The notes under the pieces were generated by a model that saw nothing but the letters and a program-made list of their open reading frames with translations, was not told the DNA's origin and searched no databases. A DNA stretch of 64,000 nt, taken from contig JAQFVV010000185.1 in the NCBI GenBank assembly GCA_028023455.1, positions 58,001-122,000 on the forward strand. The letters run 5' to 3'. Origin of the DNA: Epiperipatus broadwayi. Its lineage: Eukaryota > Onychophora > Udeonychophora > Euonychophora > Peripatidae. The position numbers were made by a program, and so were the translations under genes. Of this stretch, positions 19,488-32,515 are shown one piece after another; the stretch's first letter is position 1, and every line of letters starts with the position of its first letter.

Positions 19488-20690
19488 TTGAAGATTATTA
19501 AAATGGAGAATGAAAGTAAAAAGGATGAAGAGCAGCAGGAAATAATGGAATTAAATACTTCTGTAACTATCTGTAAAGAAGATAGCCTAGAATCTTCAGA
19601 CATGAACAATATCTATCCAGATAATGAATCATACAACCAAATAAAGCATAAAGATATTTATAAAAAATGCATGGGCATACTGCAACATCATTACAATTAC
19701 ACATGATGCAGATGTGTAGCACAATATTAAATCAAATGGAAAATAATCAAACACAAATAAAATTGAAGCTAGATAAACAGACACAGATGTTAAAACAGAT
19801 AAATGAGAGGGTGGATGAGCATTATAAATATATGGCTCAAATGATGGGTAATTTTTTTCAAACCATTTAACCCAGAGCTAAAACTAAAAGAATCAAAACA
19901 AATAGATAATGAGCAAAAAAAATGAATAAGAACAAATTCAAGAAGAAACAATGGATCAAATCATGGACAATGAACTAGCTCAATTGCTTTTAAAGTCAGA
20001 AAATAAAACAAAAAATACATGATAAACTTTCAAATAAATCTGATCCAAAACGATTAGATAAAAATGTACAAAATGAGCACCAACATGTTTGAATAAAAGA
20101 ACAAATAATATAAGGTGAACCTACTGAACTAACACAAGTAGATGATAAAGATCTAAAGCTACTGAAAGTAATTAAAAGCAAACAGAAATTGTTAAACTAA
20201 ACTTCCAAACACATAAGGATATGCTTGAAGGCTTACAACAAACTAGATGCATCAAAATAATGTCATGTAATATATCAAAGGTCACCCATATTCTTACAGC
20301 TAGATAAACAAATACAAATAAAAATAGAGAAAGTTTACTTTATCCCCAAAATGAAATGAACTCACCATTAATAGAACAACTGTTTTGTCTCTCATATAGA
20401 TTAATCTATTGGATAAAGAAATTGAACAGCATCAAGCAAACATTAAATTTGTGAATTATAGAGATGACTGTATTTTTATAGAGTTATGCACAACAAGAAA
20501 TTTACTGATCATCAACATTATTTACAACTGCAGAAAAATAAAATACAATTTTTCTCCCACACCAATTGCTTCTGTTTCACAGTTACCATGAAAAAAATCC
20601 CCCAGATAGACTTTACTATCAAACTCCACTTGAACAATCTTATATTATTGACTAATGGTTGGATAGACAGCTTGTAAATTTCCCAATGGA
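19488..20690 (+). pseudogene. Decayed coding region, coiled-coil rich, possibly gag
   Basis: A plus-strand frame starts at 19488 (a second in-frame ATG is at 19503) and gives 72 aa of acidic, Asn/Glu-rich protein. A frameshift near 19700 continues it as MENNQTQIKLKLDKQTQMLK and an amphipathic helix to 19867. Beyond that, Lys/Gln/Asn-rich segments with many stops run to about 20400, followed by 20409-20591. The overall pattern resembles the region at 9290-10696. The class is not established; a retroelement gag N-terminus is the best guess. Confidence 0.3.
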
Positions 20691-21454
20691 CATCCAAAAA
20701 GAACTTTTGGTAAATATAATCATTGTTTTGTTTTTAAGTTCGAGAATTTGAAATGAACAATCTATTATTCATTTCAATAAATAAAAAAATAAATAAATAA
20801 AATTTTTATTTTCTTTTTTGCTAAGTCTATGCAATTTTTTTTTTAAAAAAGAATTATAATGAGGTTGAAGAAAAAATTAAGTTTTGGATATAATTTTTTT
20901 TTTTTCTTTTGGATTAGAAGAAAATATTACTTCGTTTAAATTCCAAAATTGACCATGCCTCATGAATAAAAGGAAGAATACTATTTACAGTTAGCTAGAT
21001 CTAATCTGGAACACTTTTGAATCATATTTTGAATAACTCTGGCTGAAATTAAGAATTAGCATTTATTTAAAAGATAGTTAGAGTTTACAAGGCTATACTA
21101 TTACCCTAAATAAACTTTTAATATATGTCAGAAAGAATTAAATGGCGATTATTTTGTTTTGGATGAGTCATATTTAAAGAATGATTTGTACTTTATTTCC
21201 AATAATCTGAATTTATAAATAAGGCTTATTATATGGCTATTATTTAAAAGAAACTGTCAATTAAAAAAAAAAAGAAAAGTAATAAATTTATAGTAACTTA
21301 TCTTAATTTTTTTTTTTTTTAAAAATAATTATATCACACACACACACACACATATATATTAAGTTTATGAATTTTTATAAGTTGTTAATAGGAGAAAAGG
21401 TAAAGAAATAATAATAATCATATAAATGCAATGTACAAACATAAATGACTACAT
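20691..21454. other. AT-rich DNA, no gene seen
   Basis: Homopolymer A and T runs, a short (CA)n at about 21337-21351, and nothing else recognised. Confidence 0.5.
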
Positions 21455-21592
21455 CGCAAATAACTATAATTAATGCTATATTGGTGATTATTTATCTTCT
21501 CAACATGTGAATGATCAGGTGAATCAGCAATATGAGATGGCTGGAGAGTTGAAAGTTGTGTGAAAGTCTGAGTTTGAATCCCTTATATTATA
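21455..21592 (+). repeat. Relic of family 3 hammerhead tail plus tRNA-like repeat
   Basis: ATATTGGTGATTATTTATC (from about 21478) matches the stem I 3' strand of family 3, then GAATCAGCAATATGAGAT and GAGTTTGAATCCC (A- and B-box-like) match copies 2-4. The hammerhead core is gone. Confidence 0.5.
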
Positions 21593-22502
21593 ATTAATGG
21601 TGTAATTTTTTCAATTAGTCTCATTCATTCTTAGTTAAACTTAAATTTGATTACTGAAAATTGGATTTTATGTAGATGGAATTATATATGCACAGTTGTT
21701 AGTTCATTGTTTAACAGTTTACATGTGTTTGCATGAATATGGAAGAATAAATTCCTATAAGTTTAATGAGTTAGGGATCAATCTCTAAATGAATCATCCC
21801 TGTATAAATCTTAGTTGTATTAAATTATGTTTAGGACCAAAAAAGACCACTCTTTATAATTATTGTATAGAAGGTTTATTCACTTATGATTCAGACCAAA
21901 AGGCCATCCCTTTATAGTTATTATTATATACATTGTTGTATGTGTAAGTATTAGGAGACATGCAAGTCCAAGAAATGTTACAATTATGAATTCATACATG
22001 TGTAGAATTATATTTAAGTTTATTAAAACAAGGTTAAAGTATGGCATATGTGCCATTATTGATATGAATATATCAATGCTATAATATATAAAGATTAAAC
22101 AATTTTGTTAAAGAAATAAATTGTATATCAATTAGTGATTATACTTTGTACGTAAATTATTGTTATGTGATTTGTTACTTTTATTAAAGAAAATAAATAG
22201 TACATTAATTAATAAGTACACTTGCAAATAAATTATTATTATTATATGATCTATTAATTGTTTATGTAAGATTGTGTTGTCTAATGTCATTCATCGGGAG
22301 TAACTTATGTTCTTCACAATTTAGCCCAGCATTACAAATGGAGTTGTGCAATGGCAATGTTATTACATTATTATGTTGAATAAAATATTGTTCTAAATAT
22401 ATATGTGTATTATTTTATTTCCTGATGCTTAAAGACAGAGGGTACCCATGTAATAAATAAACACAGAAAAGGTAAAATGCTGAAATATGCTAGTCTGATC
22501 AT

Positions 22503-22504
<2 letters not shown>
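21593..22504. other. AT-rich DNA, no gene seen
   Basis: No gene or repeat match noticed. A weak local echo occurs at 21825-21910 (AGGACCAAAAAAGACCA / CAGACCAAAAGGCCA). Confidence 0.45.

Positions 22505-22550
<46 letters not shown>
22505..22550. repeat. (TA)n microsatellite
   Basis: About 46 bp of TA repeat ending directly at TGTAATGGAC (22551). Confidence 0.95.
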
Positions 22551-22553
<3 letters not shown>

Positions 22554-24475
22554 AATGGACACCCAATCCATTCTGACACAGAGGGCTCCACCAGATCACT
22601 ATGTATCTGGAAAATTTATTTACTGTGATCAGAAAGGATGATGATGATGGTTTGTGCCAACTAGACTCAGGGAGAAACAAGAGATTTTAAAATTGTTTAG
22701 ACAATTGAGACACCAAGACAAACGTCAGCCAAATTAAGTGTAAACAAATTTTTAAACTTTTTATTGAGAGAAGACATATAAGAAAAGTTTATAAGTTAAC
22801 AAATAGGATTAGCTCAGGCGTGTACCAGAAAGACTAAATGCAATGCTCTGACAGACCTACTGATCTTCTAATAAATGAATTATAAAGAGAGGAAGCAAAC
22901 TTCATTCAGCAGAGGATTCACCCAAGCATTGGTTTTCACTTTCAGATATTAAAACAATACGTTCTTGAAATAAATCAACGAAACCAGTGCTGGCGCGCTT
23001 TCCGAGGTCCAAAAAATGTGTCAGACCACTAATGTCTTATGTTGGTAGAATCTGCACCTATTATTACGTTTAAAATAAAGGTGATTAATTTACCTCAAGA
23101 ACAACCAAAAAAGAAGATTTAAAATGAAAGAAAAACAATTAAAACTGGCGAAACCCAGCCAAACGATTGGCAAAAACTACTCTAAGAATCATAATTAAAG
23201 GTCTCAATAGGAGACAAGTAAATCATTAGAAAAACAGTTACATCTGCCCCAGCAATTAAAAAAAATGAATTACAAATAATTATAATTAAGAAATAAATTT
23301 ATGAAACAAGTTCTGAGTACACACTCTGATAAATTTAAAGCACATGTAAATACAAGATAAAACTATCGGAGAGTGCACATGAGTATGAAAATATGAAAGC
23401 TTTAAATACTTTAGCAGTGAAAGTCTCTCTCACCTGTAATTTACAAAAAAATAAATATTATCTTCCTGCTGGTGACTTATAAAATTACAAAGAAAAACAA
23501 TTCGAGTTTCCACTTTCAGAGATATAAGAAGTGAAATCCCCACATGCAGAAAATTGGGACAATAAAGTCACCAGCCAAAAGATTTTTGGAGGTTTGCAAA
23601 AGTGCAAACACAGTGTTTAAAATTAATTATTAGCTATTAAAATAATGACAGGTAAACATTTAAAATATACACAACTGCTAAAGCATTTATAAAAAATTTT
23701 AGGCATAAAAATATAAAAACTCATGCGTCACTCTCCAATAAACAAAAATTGAAAGCAAATTTGGAATCTTAAACTAAGATTCCAAGACACACTGCAAAAT
23801 ACAAGAAAACACAGCAAATATTAAATATGAGATTATATATTGCTTAGGAATACAGATTTATAATTAGATTGAGCGGAGATTTAATTAAAAGAAATTTACC
23901 CTGGGAAGAATAAAAGAAAACTTTACCTTACAGTAAAGCAGAGTTCGTGTAGAATGTGCACATTTATTTTAGTCCATTTTCAGGTCCTTCAACAGCAGCA
24001 ATGTAGAGGCAGTGGGGTCTTGTTTATTTTAGGTGCTCATTGCAGGATTGAAGGAGAGATGGTAAGCATGGGTTCGTTTTTTGAGTTAAACTAGCATGAC
24101 ATATTGTTGGTTATAAAATGTATAGCAGTATATTTTGACATCACAGAGAAAGCAAAATTGTTTTAGTAACTGCAAATTTTGCTTTTCTAATTGTAGAAGG
24201 GATTATTTCGAATGAATATTGGAACTAAGAAGCTGAACGAATCACTATGATGGAGTGCTGACTTAATCTCTCTAGGATAGAATAGAATAGACTAACCCAT
24301 GAAATTTTTGGTGCTATTTATACTTCCACTCAATTTCCTGTGAAAACTAGCCTTGTTGTTGAATTCTATGCCTAAGGCAGGGCAAATATTAATCTCCAGC
24401 TCAATCTTTCTACCCAGGGATTATTGAAACAAAAACAACAACACAAATCAAATCTCCACTTTTTAGAATAAGTTT
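22551..24475 (-). mobile_element. Probable LTR-type sequence, minus strand
   Basis: Clearly less AT-rich than both flanks. On the minus strand it ends ...GTCCATTACA at 22551, an LTR-like CA terminus, and has a good TATA box, TATAAATAG, at 24322-24314. A possible TG start (TGTAAAC) is at about 24474. Its general build (TGTAA/TTACA ends, ~2 kb, single TATA box) resembles the LTR at 30266-32463, although I saw no sequence match. No primer-binding site or target duplication was confirmed, so this remains tentative. Confidence 0.35.
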
Positions 24476-24769
24476 ACAATGGTTAAAATAAAAGCAACAG
24501 GAATGTAATTAGCTAGCCAGCTTGTTTTTAATTAAATTGATTTTTAAAAAAAAGTAAAAACAAGCAGTATAAGAAAACTATTTTAAAAACAATTTTAAAA
24601 ACATTAAAATGGTCTATTTTAAATATAAACAAGTAGGTGTATTAATACATGTACTCTTTTTAAATAATTAAAACTTTTTTTTAACTTTAGAAAGTTAACA
24701 AAATTAAAAGTTTTTAATTTCGGCAGTAAAAGCCTTGAATCGGATATCAATCTGGTTCAGTATATATAT

Positions 24770-25870
<1,101 letters not shown>

Positions 25871-26735
25871 ATGGAAAGCCATTCTTATATTAAACCTCTA
25901 TTCCATAATATATTTCTGAAAACATATGATGGTGCAGTTATTGGGGTAATCATGGGGCATTGGAAAAATAAATGAAATGAATATGAGCAGAGTTAGCATT
26001 CAAAGTTGGAAATAAATAATAAACAAATTATAAATATAATATATATTATTAAATATTGCCTACCACCAGCATTAATCATTAAGAGAATCAACAATCATCA
26101 TTTGTGCCTGGATTTAAAAGAGGTACTCCATAAAATTTATGCCAACCATTTAGCTAATGCCTAACTTATGGCATAATATAAAAGCTACAAACTGCATGCT
26201 CATATTTAAGTGCTAATGTTACAATAATATATGTAAAAAATGTTGAGATCAAAATATCATATTCATCATTATTAATGCTCTTGGCCAATATTTTAATCAT
26301 ATTTGCCATAAATTAATCATAATTATAAAGTGAGTGGCCTTTAAAAATGATCTTTACTTTTGCATTATCCAAATCATACTACAGGAAATATTCTGGATGT
26401 CAAACACAAACATATATCCTTATATAATTATTGCAAACACAGCTATTGCTCAAAACTAGCTTGGAATGCAAGTTCTCTAGGGCATGTGATTGTCAACAAG
26501 AGAAAATACAGATACAATATTTAAATGTATTTTAGTATAAATAACTTCTGATGAATAACTTAAAATAATGATAGATAAATTTAATAATTAGAAATAATAA
26601 CAATAAATAATGAAATTAAAGGTCTGTTAAATACACCATTATATAAAGACATCATTATGATTTAGACTTACAAACATTAAAAAATATGTTGTAGATTGAA
26701 AAAAAAAATAACAGTATAACTTATAATTTTCAGGT

Positions 26736-26777
<42 letters not shown>

Positions 26778-27059
26778 AACACGGGCATATCTGTAGATAA
26801 TACAAACTGTTGCAATATTTATTTAGCTAACAAAGTTTATCCTACCATAATAAGTGCATAGATATAGATATATGTGTATATGCTATAATGTAAAAATATT
26901 TCATTTTTTAATAATATATTGCAAATCATTAAACATCAAATGTGTCCAGAATATGACAGAAATATGCAGGCATCTTACATATAAAGTCCCTATTTTCTCT
27001 ATTATCTGATTGGTGAATGTATGTTTGTTATAAGGCTATGCATAACCAATTAAAAACAA
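25871..27059. other. AT-rich DNA with (CA)n(TA)n at 26737-26777
   Basis: A microsatellite of about ten CA units passes into TA units. No gene or repeat match was recognised elsewhere. Confidence 0.5.
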
Positions 27060-27475
27060 ATTATATTTTTGCAAAGAAAATAAATCTGTCATTAATAAAT
27101 AAATGGTCAGGAAAAAATCACTACATATGTTTTTACTACTGGGGTTAAGTATTTAAATTACGATGAAAATGTGATTACAGTAAATAAATTCATGTTTGAA
27201 ATGTGATATTTAGTAAGTAAAAAAAAATAGATGTGCTACAGTACGGTATTTACATTTAGTTTTGATTAGCATATTATTACATTTATGCAAAGGAAGTCAC
27301 TATTGATAAAAAAACGCTCAGAAAAAAATCTTAACAACAGAGATATATATTTAAATTGTGAAGAAAATGTGAATACAGTACATAAATTCATGTTTAACAT
27401 ATAATATTTAGTAAGGAGGAAAAAATAAATGCTAGAGTATGTTATTTATATTTAGTTTTGGCTAGTGTATAATTG
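27060..27475 (+). repeat. Degenerate tandem duplication, ~200-bp period
   Basis: TAAATTCATGTTTRA occurs at 27185 and 27382, and TTTAGTTTTG(A/G)(T/C)TAG occurs near 27258 and 27454, with similar sequence between. Two diverged copies; no coding capacity. Confidence 0.65.
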
Positions 27476-28499
27476 AAGCCGAAACAACACCAATTAAAAA
27501 ACCCATGGCTTATTTAGGCCAGGTACATCTGATTCTAATATAAAAAAATACTATTTTAATTACTAATTCTATTTATTTTTCTCTTCAAATAATATTAACA
27601 TTCTTAAATTTTAAACAAATATATATTTTTTTCTTTAAAATAAAAAAAACAACAATCTTACCCTGTCTTTTTGAAAGTCCATAGATAATTATTATTATTT
27701 TTATACTACTCATATTATAGCTAAAATCTTTTAGGATAAAAAAATATTATTTATCTTTTAAAAGTCCAGTGGGAAAGTTATTTTAAAACTTTTTGGCTTT
27801 TGTTTTTGTTTTAACATTAGTCATCTAACTTTTAAAATTTTTACTATTTAGTTTGTTTACATATCTATCTGTGTTGCTATTCATATTGTATAATGCAACA
27901 TATATATATATGATAATGATTGGCCCTTCCCCGACACGGAGTAAAAAGTTTTAATTATTTTTAAAAGGAGAAGAGGATTTTATTTCTTTCTCTTTTTCTT
28001 TTGCTCCTCCGGGGTTTTGTTTGCTCTTGGGGGGGGGTTTTGGTGAGACTTATAAAAAATGGGAGGATATATATATATATTATATAATGTGTAGTGGTAA
28101 ACTGGATCTTGTGGTCAAGTCCAGGATAAGAATACATCAGGTAAATATTGGCAATACTCAATTCTATTTAGTTTCTTTAATTTGTTGGATTAAAACCAGG
28201 CTGTATTGGAGTATGAATTCACAGAGAAGGCATTCCTACATCTATAGAAGTTCAAACTTGACCAACATGGAGACTGACAATGGTTCTTTGGAGTTAGCTT
28301 TCAATACACATTACTATATTATTTTTTGTAGCCAAATAACCTATTAACTAATCTTGAATTTGAATGCACTATTTATAATATACAGTGGAATTTGAAAACA
28401 GAGTAATTAAGTAAAATTTTCCATCTTAAATAAAAGAAATTCCAGATAATAATTTAATTGCATTGTCCTGTTTTTTTAATTTACATTAATTAAAAACAA
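27476..28499. other. AT-rich DNA with an odd G-rich patch
   Basis: Around 27925-28070 the sequence is atypical: CCCTTCCCCGACACGG, pyrimidine runs, GCTCCTCCGGGG and a run of nine Gs (28030-28038). It could be a low-quality consensus. The open frames here overlap on both strands and show no motif. Confidence 0.4.
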
Positions 28500-29270
28500 T
28501 TAATTAAAATTTTCAGTTACTTTGAGATAATTTTGAATACCAAGGTTGGCAGTTGTGTCTTTTTTATTATACATTTTCAGTGGCATAGTTTTCCCATAAC
28601 CCCATTTTACTTGTTAATATTTAAAAATGTTTAACAAATCAATTCTAAATTGCTGCTAACTTTAGAAAATAGCAATAAATATATTATAAATTCCATTCAC
28701 AGAAATAACACAAAACTATGGCAATAAATTTTAAATAAAATAAATTTAATTATTTAAAGTACAGGAGTTTTTTTTTTAAAACACCTTCACAAAAGTTATA
28801 TCTGTGATAATACCATTCAGTTATCAGGATAAATCATGGATCCATCAGCCACATTGTCTTTAATAGCATTTATAAAAATGGTAGCTGTTCTCCCTGGAAT
28901 AGTTATAAAGCATTCACTAATCTCTCTGCACAAGCCACACAACAAATACTGCTGTGTGAGTATTTTCCTCTGATGATGTTTTTTGCATGCTTAAAAAAAA
29001 TTAGCATTTATACATAACCTGATATAAAAAATGTAATTAATTACATATTGTGAATGGAATTTATAATTCATTTATTGCTATTTTTTAAAGTTAACAGGAA
29101 TTTTAATTGGTTATTGATATTTTTTAATATTACCAAGTAAATAAAATATATTCATTTTGATTACAAGATAACTATTAAAAATGTATAATTAAAAAAACAT
29201 GGCTGCCAATGTTGGCATCCAGGATTATTTCCAAGTAAAATTTTCTTATTTCTTTAACTAAAAACAGATT
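28500..29270. repeat. Imperfect long inverted repeat, MITE-like
   Basis: Arms about 28500-28710 and 29040-29270 are inverted: AAATAGCAATAAATAT...TAAATTCCATTCACA (28665-28703) versus TGTGAATGGAATTTATAATT...TATTGCTATTTTTT (29048-29085), and the outer block AGGTTGGCAGTTGTGT versus CATGGCTGCCAATGTTGGC. The less AT-rich spacer (28790-29000) shows no coding motif. Precise ends and duplication were not determined. Confidence 0.55.
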
Positions 29271-30189
29271 ATAGTATTAATAATAATCAAAATTACAAAA
29301 AAAAAAAAACAATCTGTTGCTAAAACATTTTGTTTTGATAAATATAATAAAGTAATTAGCCTTAATTTAAAAAAAGTTTTCTACTTAATACAAGTAAAAA
29401 TAGATAATAGAATTTTATAATTAATAACTATTAGAAAATGAAAACAAGCTTAGTTAGTTTTTTAATCAAAATCAGAATGAAATAAAATATTAAATAGATC
29501 TTTATTAATGTTTGATTTTAAATAATTTATAATACTTTTAAGTATCAAAATTATTTTTTAAGCATTAATTTATTATACAGTATATATATTTTAGGCAAAT
29601 ATCTACAATAAATTTTGTTTGTAATTATTTCTACTTACTTTATATACATATGCACATACATATTATTATGGTGTGTGCCATGAAACATATTCCAATATAA
29701 TATGTATATATATTAGAATAACTCATCATATTTTACCTTGTATAATGAAAACTATTTACATAAATCAAGAACTCCTCAGCATTATAAATAATTTTTTACT
29801 AATTGATGGTGTATAAATAAAATTTTAACGATTTGACTATTATAGTGCTGAAAATCTTTTTAAAAAGTTTCTGTCAGAAATTTTGAAATCTTTTAGTTAA
29901 AGATATACAAATCTTTCAAGAGCTTTTTTACTTGTATTTTATAATAACAATTAAATTTTTACAAATTATGTTCACTATTACTATTAAAATTAATAAATTT
30001 TACTTCATGAGAAAAAATCCTCTTAATATTTGACAAAATGAAATCTATTTCAATTTTAATGCTAATAGTATCATTTTTGTTGCTTCTTTCAGTTAAGTTT
30101 TGTTTTTTAAAAGGTTTTCTATTTTTGAACATTTTTTCTTCATATTTATGATTTTTTATTAATATTAGCTAAGTTATGTATATGATCAG
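29271..30189. other. AT-rich DNA, no gene seen
   Basis: No feature recognised. Confidence 0.5.
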
Positions 30190-30265
30190 TTAACAAAAGT
30201 TATATACTAAATGTCTAACTGATAAAGACATACCAGATAATTAGAAAAATGTAGTAGTAATATAA
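30190..30265 (+). mobile_element. RTE copy A, left piece
   Basis: It matches RTE positions 52315-52385 (AAAGTTATATACTAAATGTC, TACCAGAT, ATGTAGTAGTAAT). The match stops at ATAA (30262-30265) and continues after the palindrome at 34717. It is a decayed, 5'-truncated copy split by the LTR palindrome. Confidence 0.75.
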
Positions 30266-32463
30266 TGTAATGAGCACAGACGTTCGTTACATTGTTTTTT
30301 TTTATTTTTATTAAACATGAAAGTAAATTAAAAAGTTCACATTTAAAAATTTTCTTTAAGAATTAAAAATTGAAATTAAATATCATCTTAAACTCGTATA
30401 TATTAAATCGCACAGATAAAAAAAAATTATTAAAATAAAACTGTATTAAAAATAGAAAAGGTATTTTAAAAACAAAAACTTAAAAAGATTTGGAGATAAA
30501 ATTATATCTTTAAATTTATCTTTAAATATATCTTTGATTTGGAAAACAGGTTAATTAATCAGAAATGGAAATGATAAATTTAATTAGTCAAATGTAAACC
30601 AGCCTTGGGCATTTAAATGTAAAAACAGCGGTCAGATAGGAAAACAATAGAAACAAATAGCCAATGAAAGAAATCCATCGGGAAATCGGACCTCAGCGAA
30701 AGGATCAACACATCGATGACATAATGCCAAGTCAATCCTTCAAATATGTATAAAAGGAAAATTTGGAATTTATTAATTAGTGACTGAAAATTGATTATTA
30801 CGATGTGACTATATGTAGTAGTACAGAGTTGGAAGTGAAGGAGTTGACAGACGCACTGTCAATTCTTTCAGCTGTTAAAGAAAGGAAAAATGAACTATCG
30901 TTTCCTACATTGAGGACCAATTAAACTAAAAAAACCTCCGAATGAACAGAATATCAATCTTAGGACGGCGTGGGAATTCACGTTCATGGCAAGCAATGGA
31001 TAAAGAGGAACTGTTTTAAACCGTAAGAACTTTATAAATAATGAACATTAAATTAAACTTTCCAGAGTTAAATGATTGCAATATTATCCTATCTGACCAA
31101 CTTAATTTATTAATAATGTTATTTGATGTATTTCTTTTTTTATATATATTTAAAATCATTTCCATTTAGTTATTTACTTTTTTGTTCTTTAAGTTTTATT
31201 ATGATTTCTGTTTTCCGTTAAGGTAAATTATATAAATGTTAAACTTAAGTCGGGCGTGAATGGTTGTATAGATGTGTAAAGTTATATTAGGGGAGGGTAA
31301 TCTTAGGTTATTTGTTTCGTTGTTGAATTGGGTCAATGGATTGGATATATTGGTGTGATTAGTAGATGTAATATTGATTCGCTACGGGCAGAATCGCTTC
31401 ATACGCCGCACACTTCCGTTTGATCTATGGAAGGAATTATAAGTCGGATACCGCAGTTCCTTTCTATGGAGTTTTTGTTTTATTGCTCTTCTTTGCAGAT
31501 AGATGTAATATTCCTATCTCATGAGAAGCAATTTCTTCTCTTAACTTTTTGTGCTGCCGTATTTTATTACATTGAATACATCGATATATCAGATGAATTG
31601 ATGCCGGTTTGACTACGAATTTTAACCTAAGGTTAAATAGGGATAGAATGTTTATTTTCAAAAGCAAATCTATGTGGTCTATTCATACTTGACCCTAAAT
31701 AAAAATGCATTGAATTTAAGTTGTTTATAGACGCTTGCATGGATTGATTATCGGTTAAGTATGTTTTGGGTTTTCATATTTGATCAAAATATATAGACAT
31801 TCGATAAATAATGATACCTTACGGTGAGTATCTAAAATGTATTTATTCGGATGTCTTTTAAGTTATTGGTGACAATGCAAGTATCTTATGGTGAATACTA
31901 TTGGGTTACATATAAATTTCCCTTCGCAATTGTCAGTAATCAATAATTTTGTATTTTGATCATTTATGTTTATTTTGGAATGTTTTTGACCGTGAAATCT
32001 ATGTAACTGATCTATATTCAACATTATAAACAAGCTTTCATAAATTTATATGTGCGAACTTAATTAAAATGTAAAATTATAATATAATAGTAATTGAATG
32101 TAAATTAAAGTAAAGTTAAAAATAATGTTAAATGTTAAAATGTAAACTGATACTAAAACAATTTTAAATCTTATATATATATATGTGCGTAAATAAATTT
32201 TTGAATGTTAATTACTGGCAGTGGCTTATTTTATTTATTTTTTTAATATTGAAATATAATTAGATAGGATATTATCTTATTAAATCTCTGCTATTCCACT
32301 GAGCTAGTGACATGGGCTAACGACCGGAATCAAAATTTAAAAAAAAAAAAATTTTTTTTTTGACTGATGTATCTGCCTACTTTATAAATTTTTCTAGGTT
32401 CAAATGCCTAGATGGCGCCCTGTAGTGCAGTTTACGTTAAGTCGCTTTCTCCAGATCGTTACA
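30266..32463 (+). repeat. LTR, left arm of palindrome
   Basis: A 2,198-bp LTR starting TGTAATGAGC and ending GATCGTTACA; the other arm has TGTAACGAGC, so the ancestral ends are TGTAACGA...TCGTTACA. A TATA box is at 30749. There is no credible open frame. AT content is a little lower than in the neighbourhood, especially 30650-31030. Confidence 0.85.
30749..30756 (+). promoter_or_regulatory. TATA box in left LTR
   Basis: TATAAAAG about 483 bp from the LTR start. It is kept in the inverted arm (ACGTATAAAAGG on the minus strand) and followed about 30 bp later by TTAGTGACTG. This probably marks the U3/R border of the LTR near 30780. Confidence 0.6.
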
Positions 32464-32465
32464 AC

Positions 32466-32515
32466 TGGCACCCAATGTGGGGCTCGAACCCACGACCCTG
32501 AGATTAAGAGTCTCA
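32466..32515 (-). repeat. Copy of tRNA-Lys(CUU) 3' part at palindrome centre
   Basis: The plus strand is complementary to the tRNA from its CCA end back to about position 27. It starts TGGCACCCAATGTGGGGC, a tRNA-Lys primer-binding site (usual form TGGCGCCCAACGTGGGGC, two differences). It then continues through the T arm (complement of GGTTCGAGCCC at 32480-32490), the anticodon CTT (AAG at 32506-32508) and the anticodon stem. A genomic primer-binding site matches about 18 nt; here about 50 nt match. It is not a tRNA gene because the D arm and 5' acceptor half are missing. Confidence 0.88.

Noticed and set aside
32466-32515. A functional tRNA-Lys gene
   Set aside because: Only the 3' part is present; the D arm and 5' acceptor strand are absent and replaced by LTR sequence.
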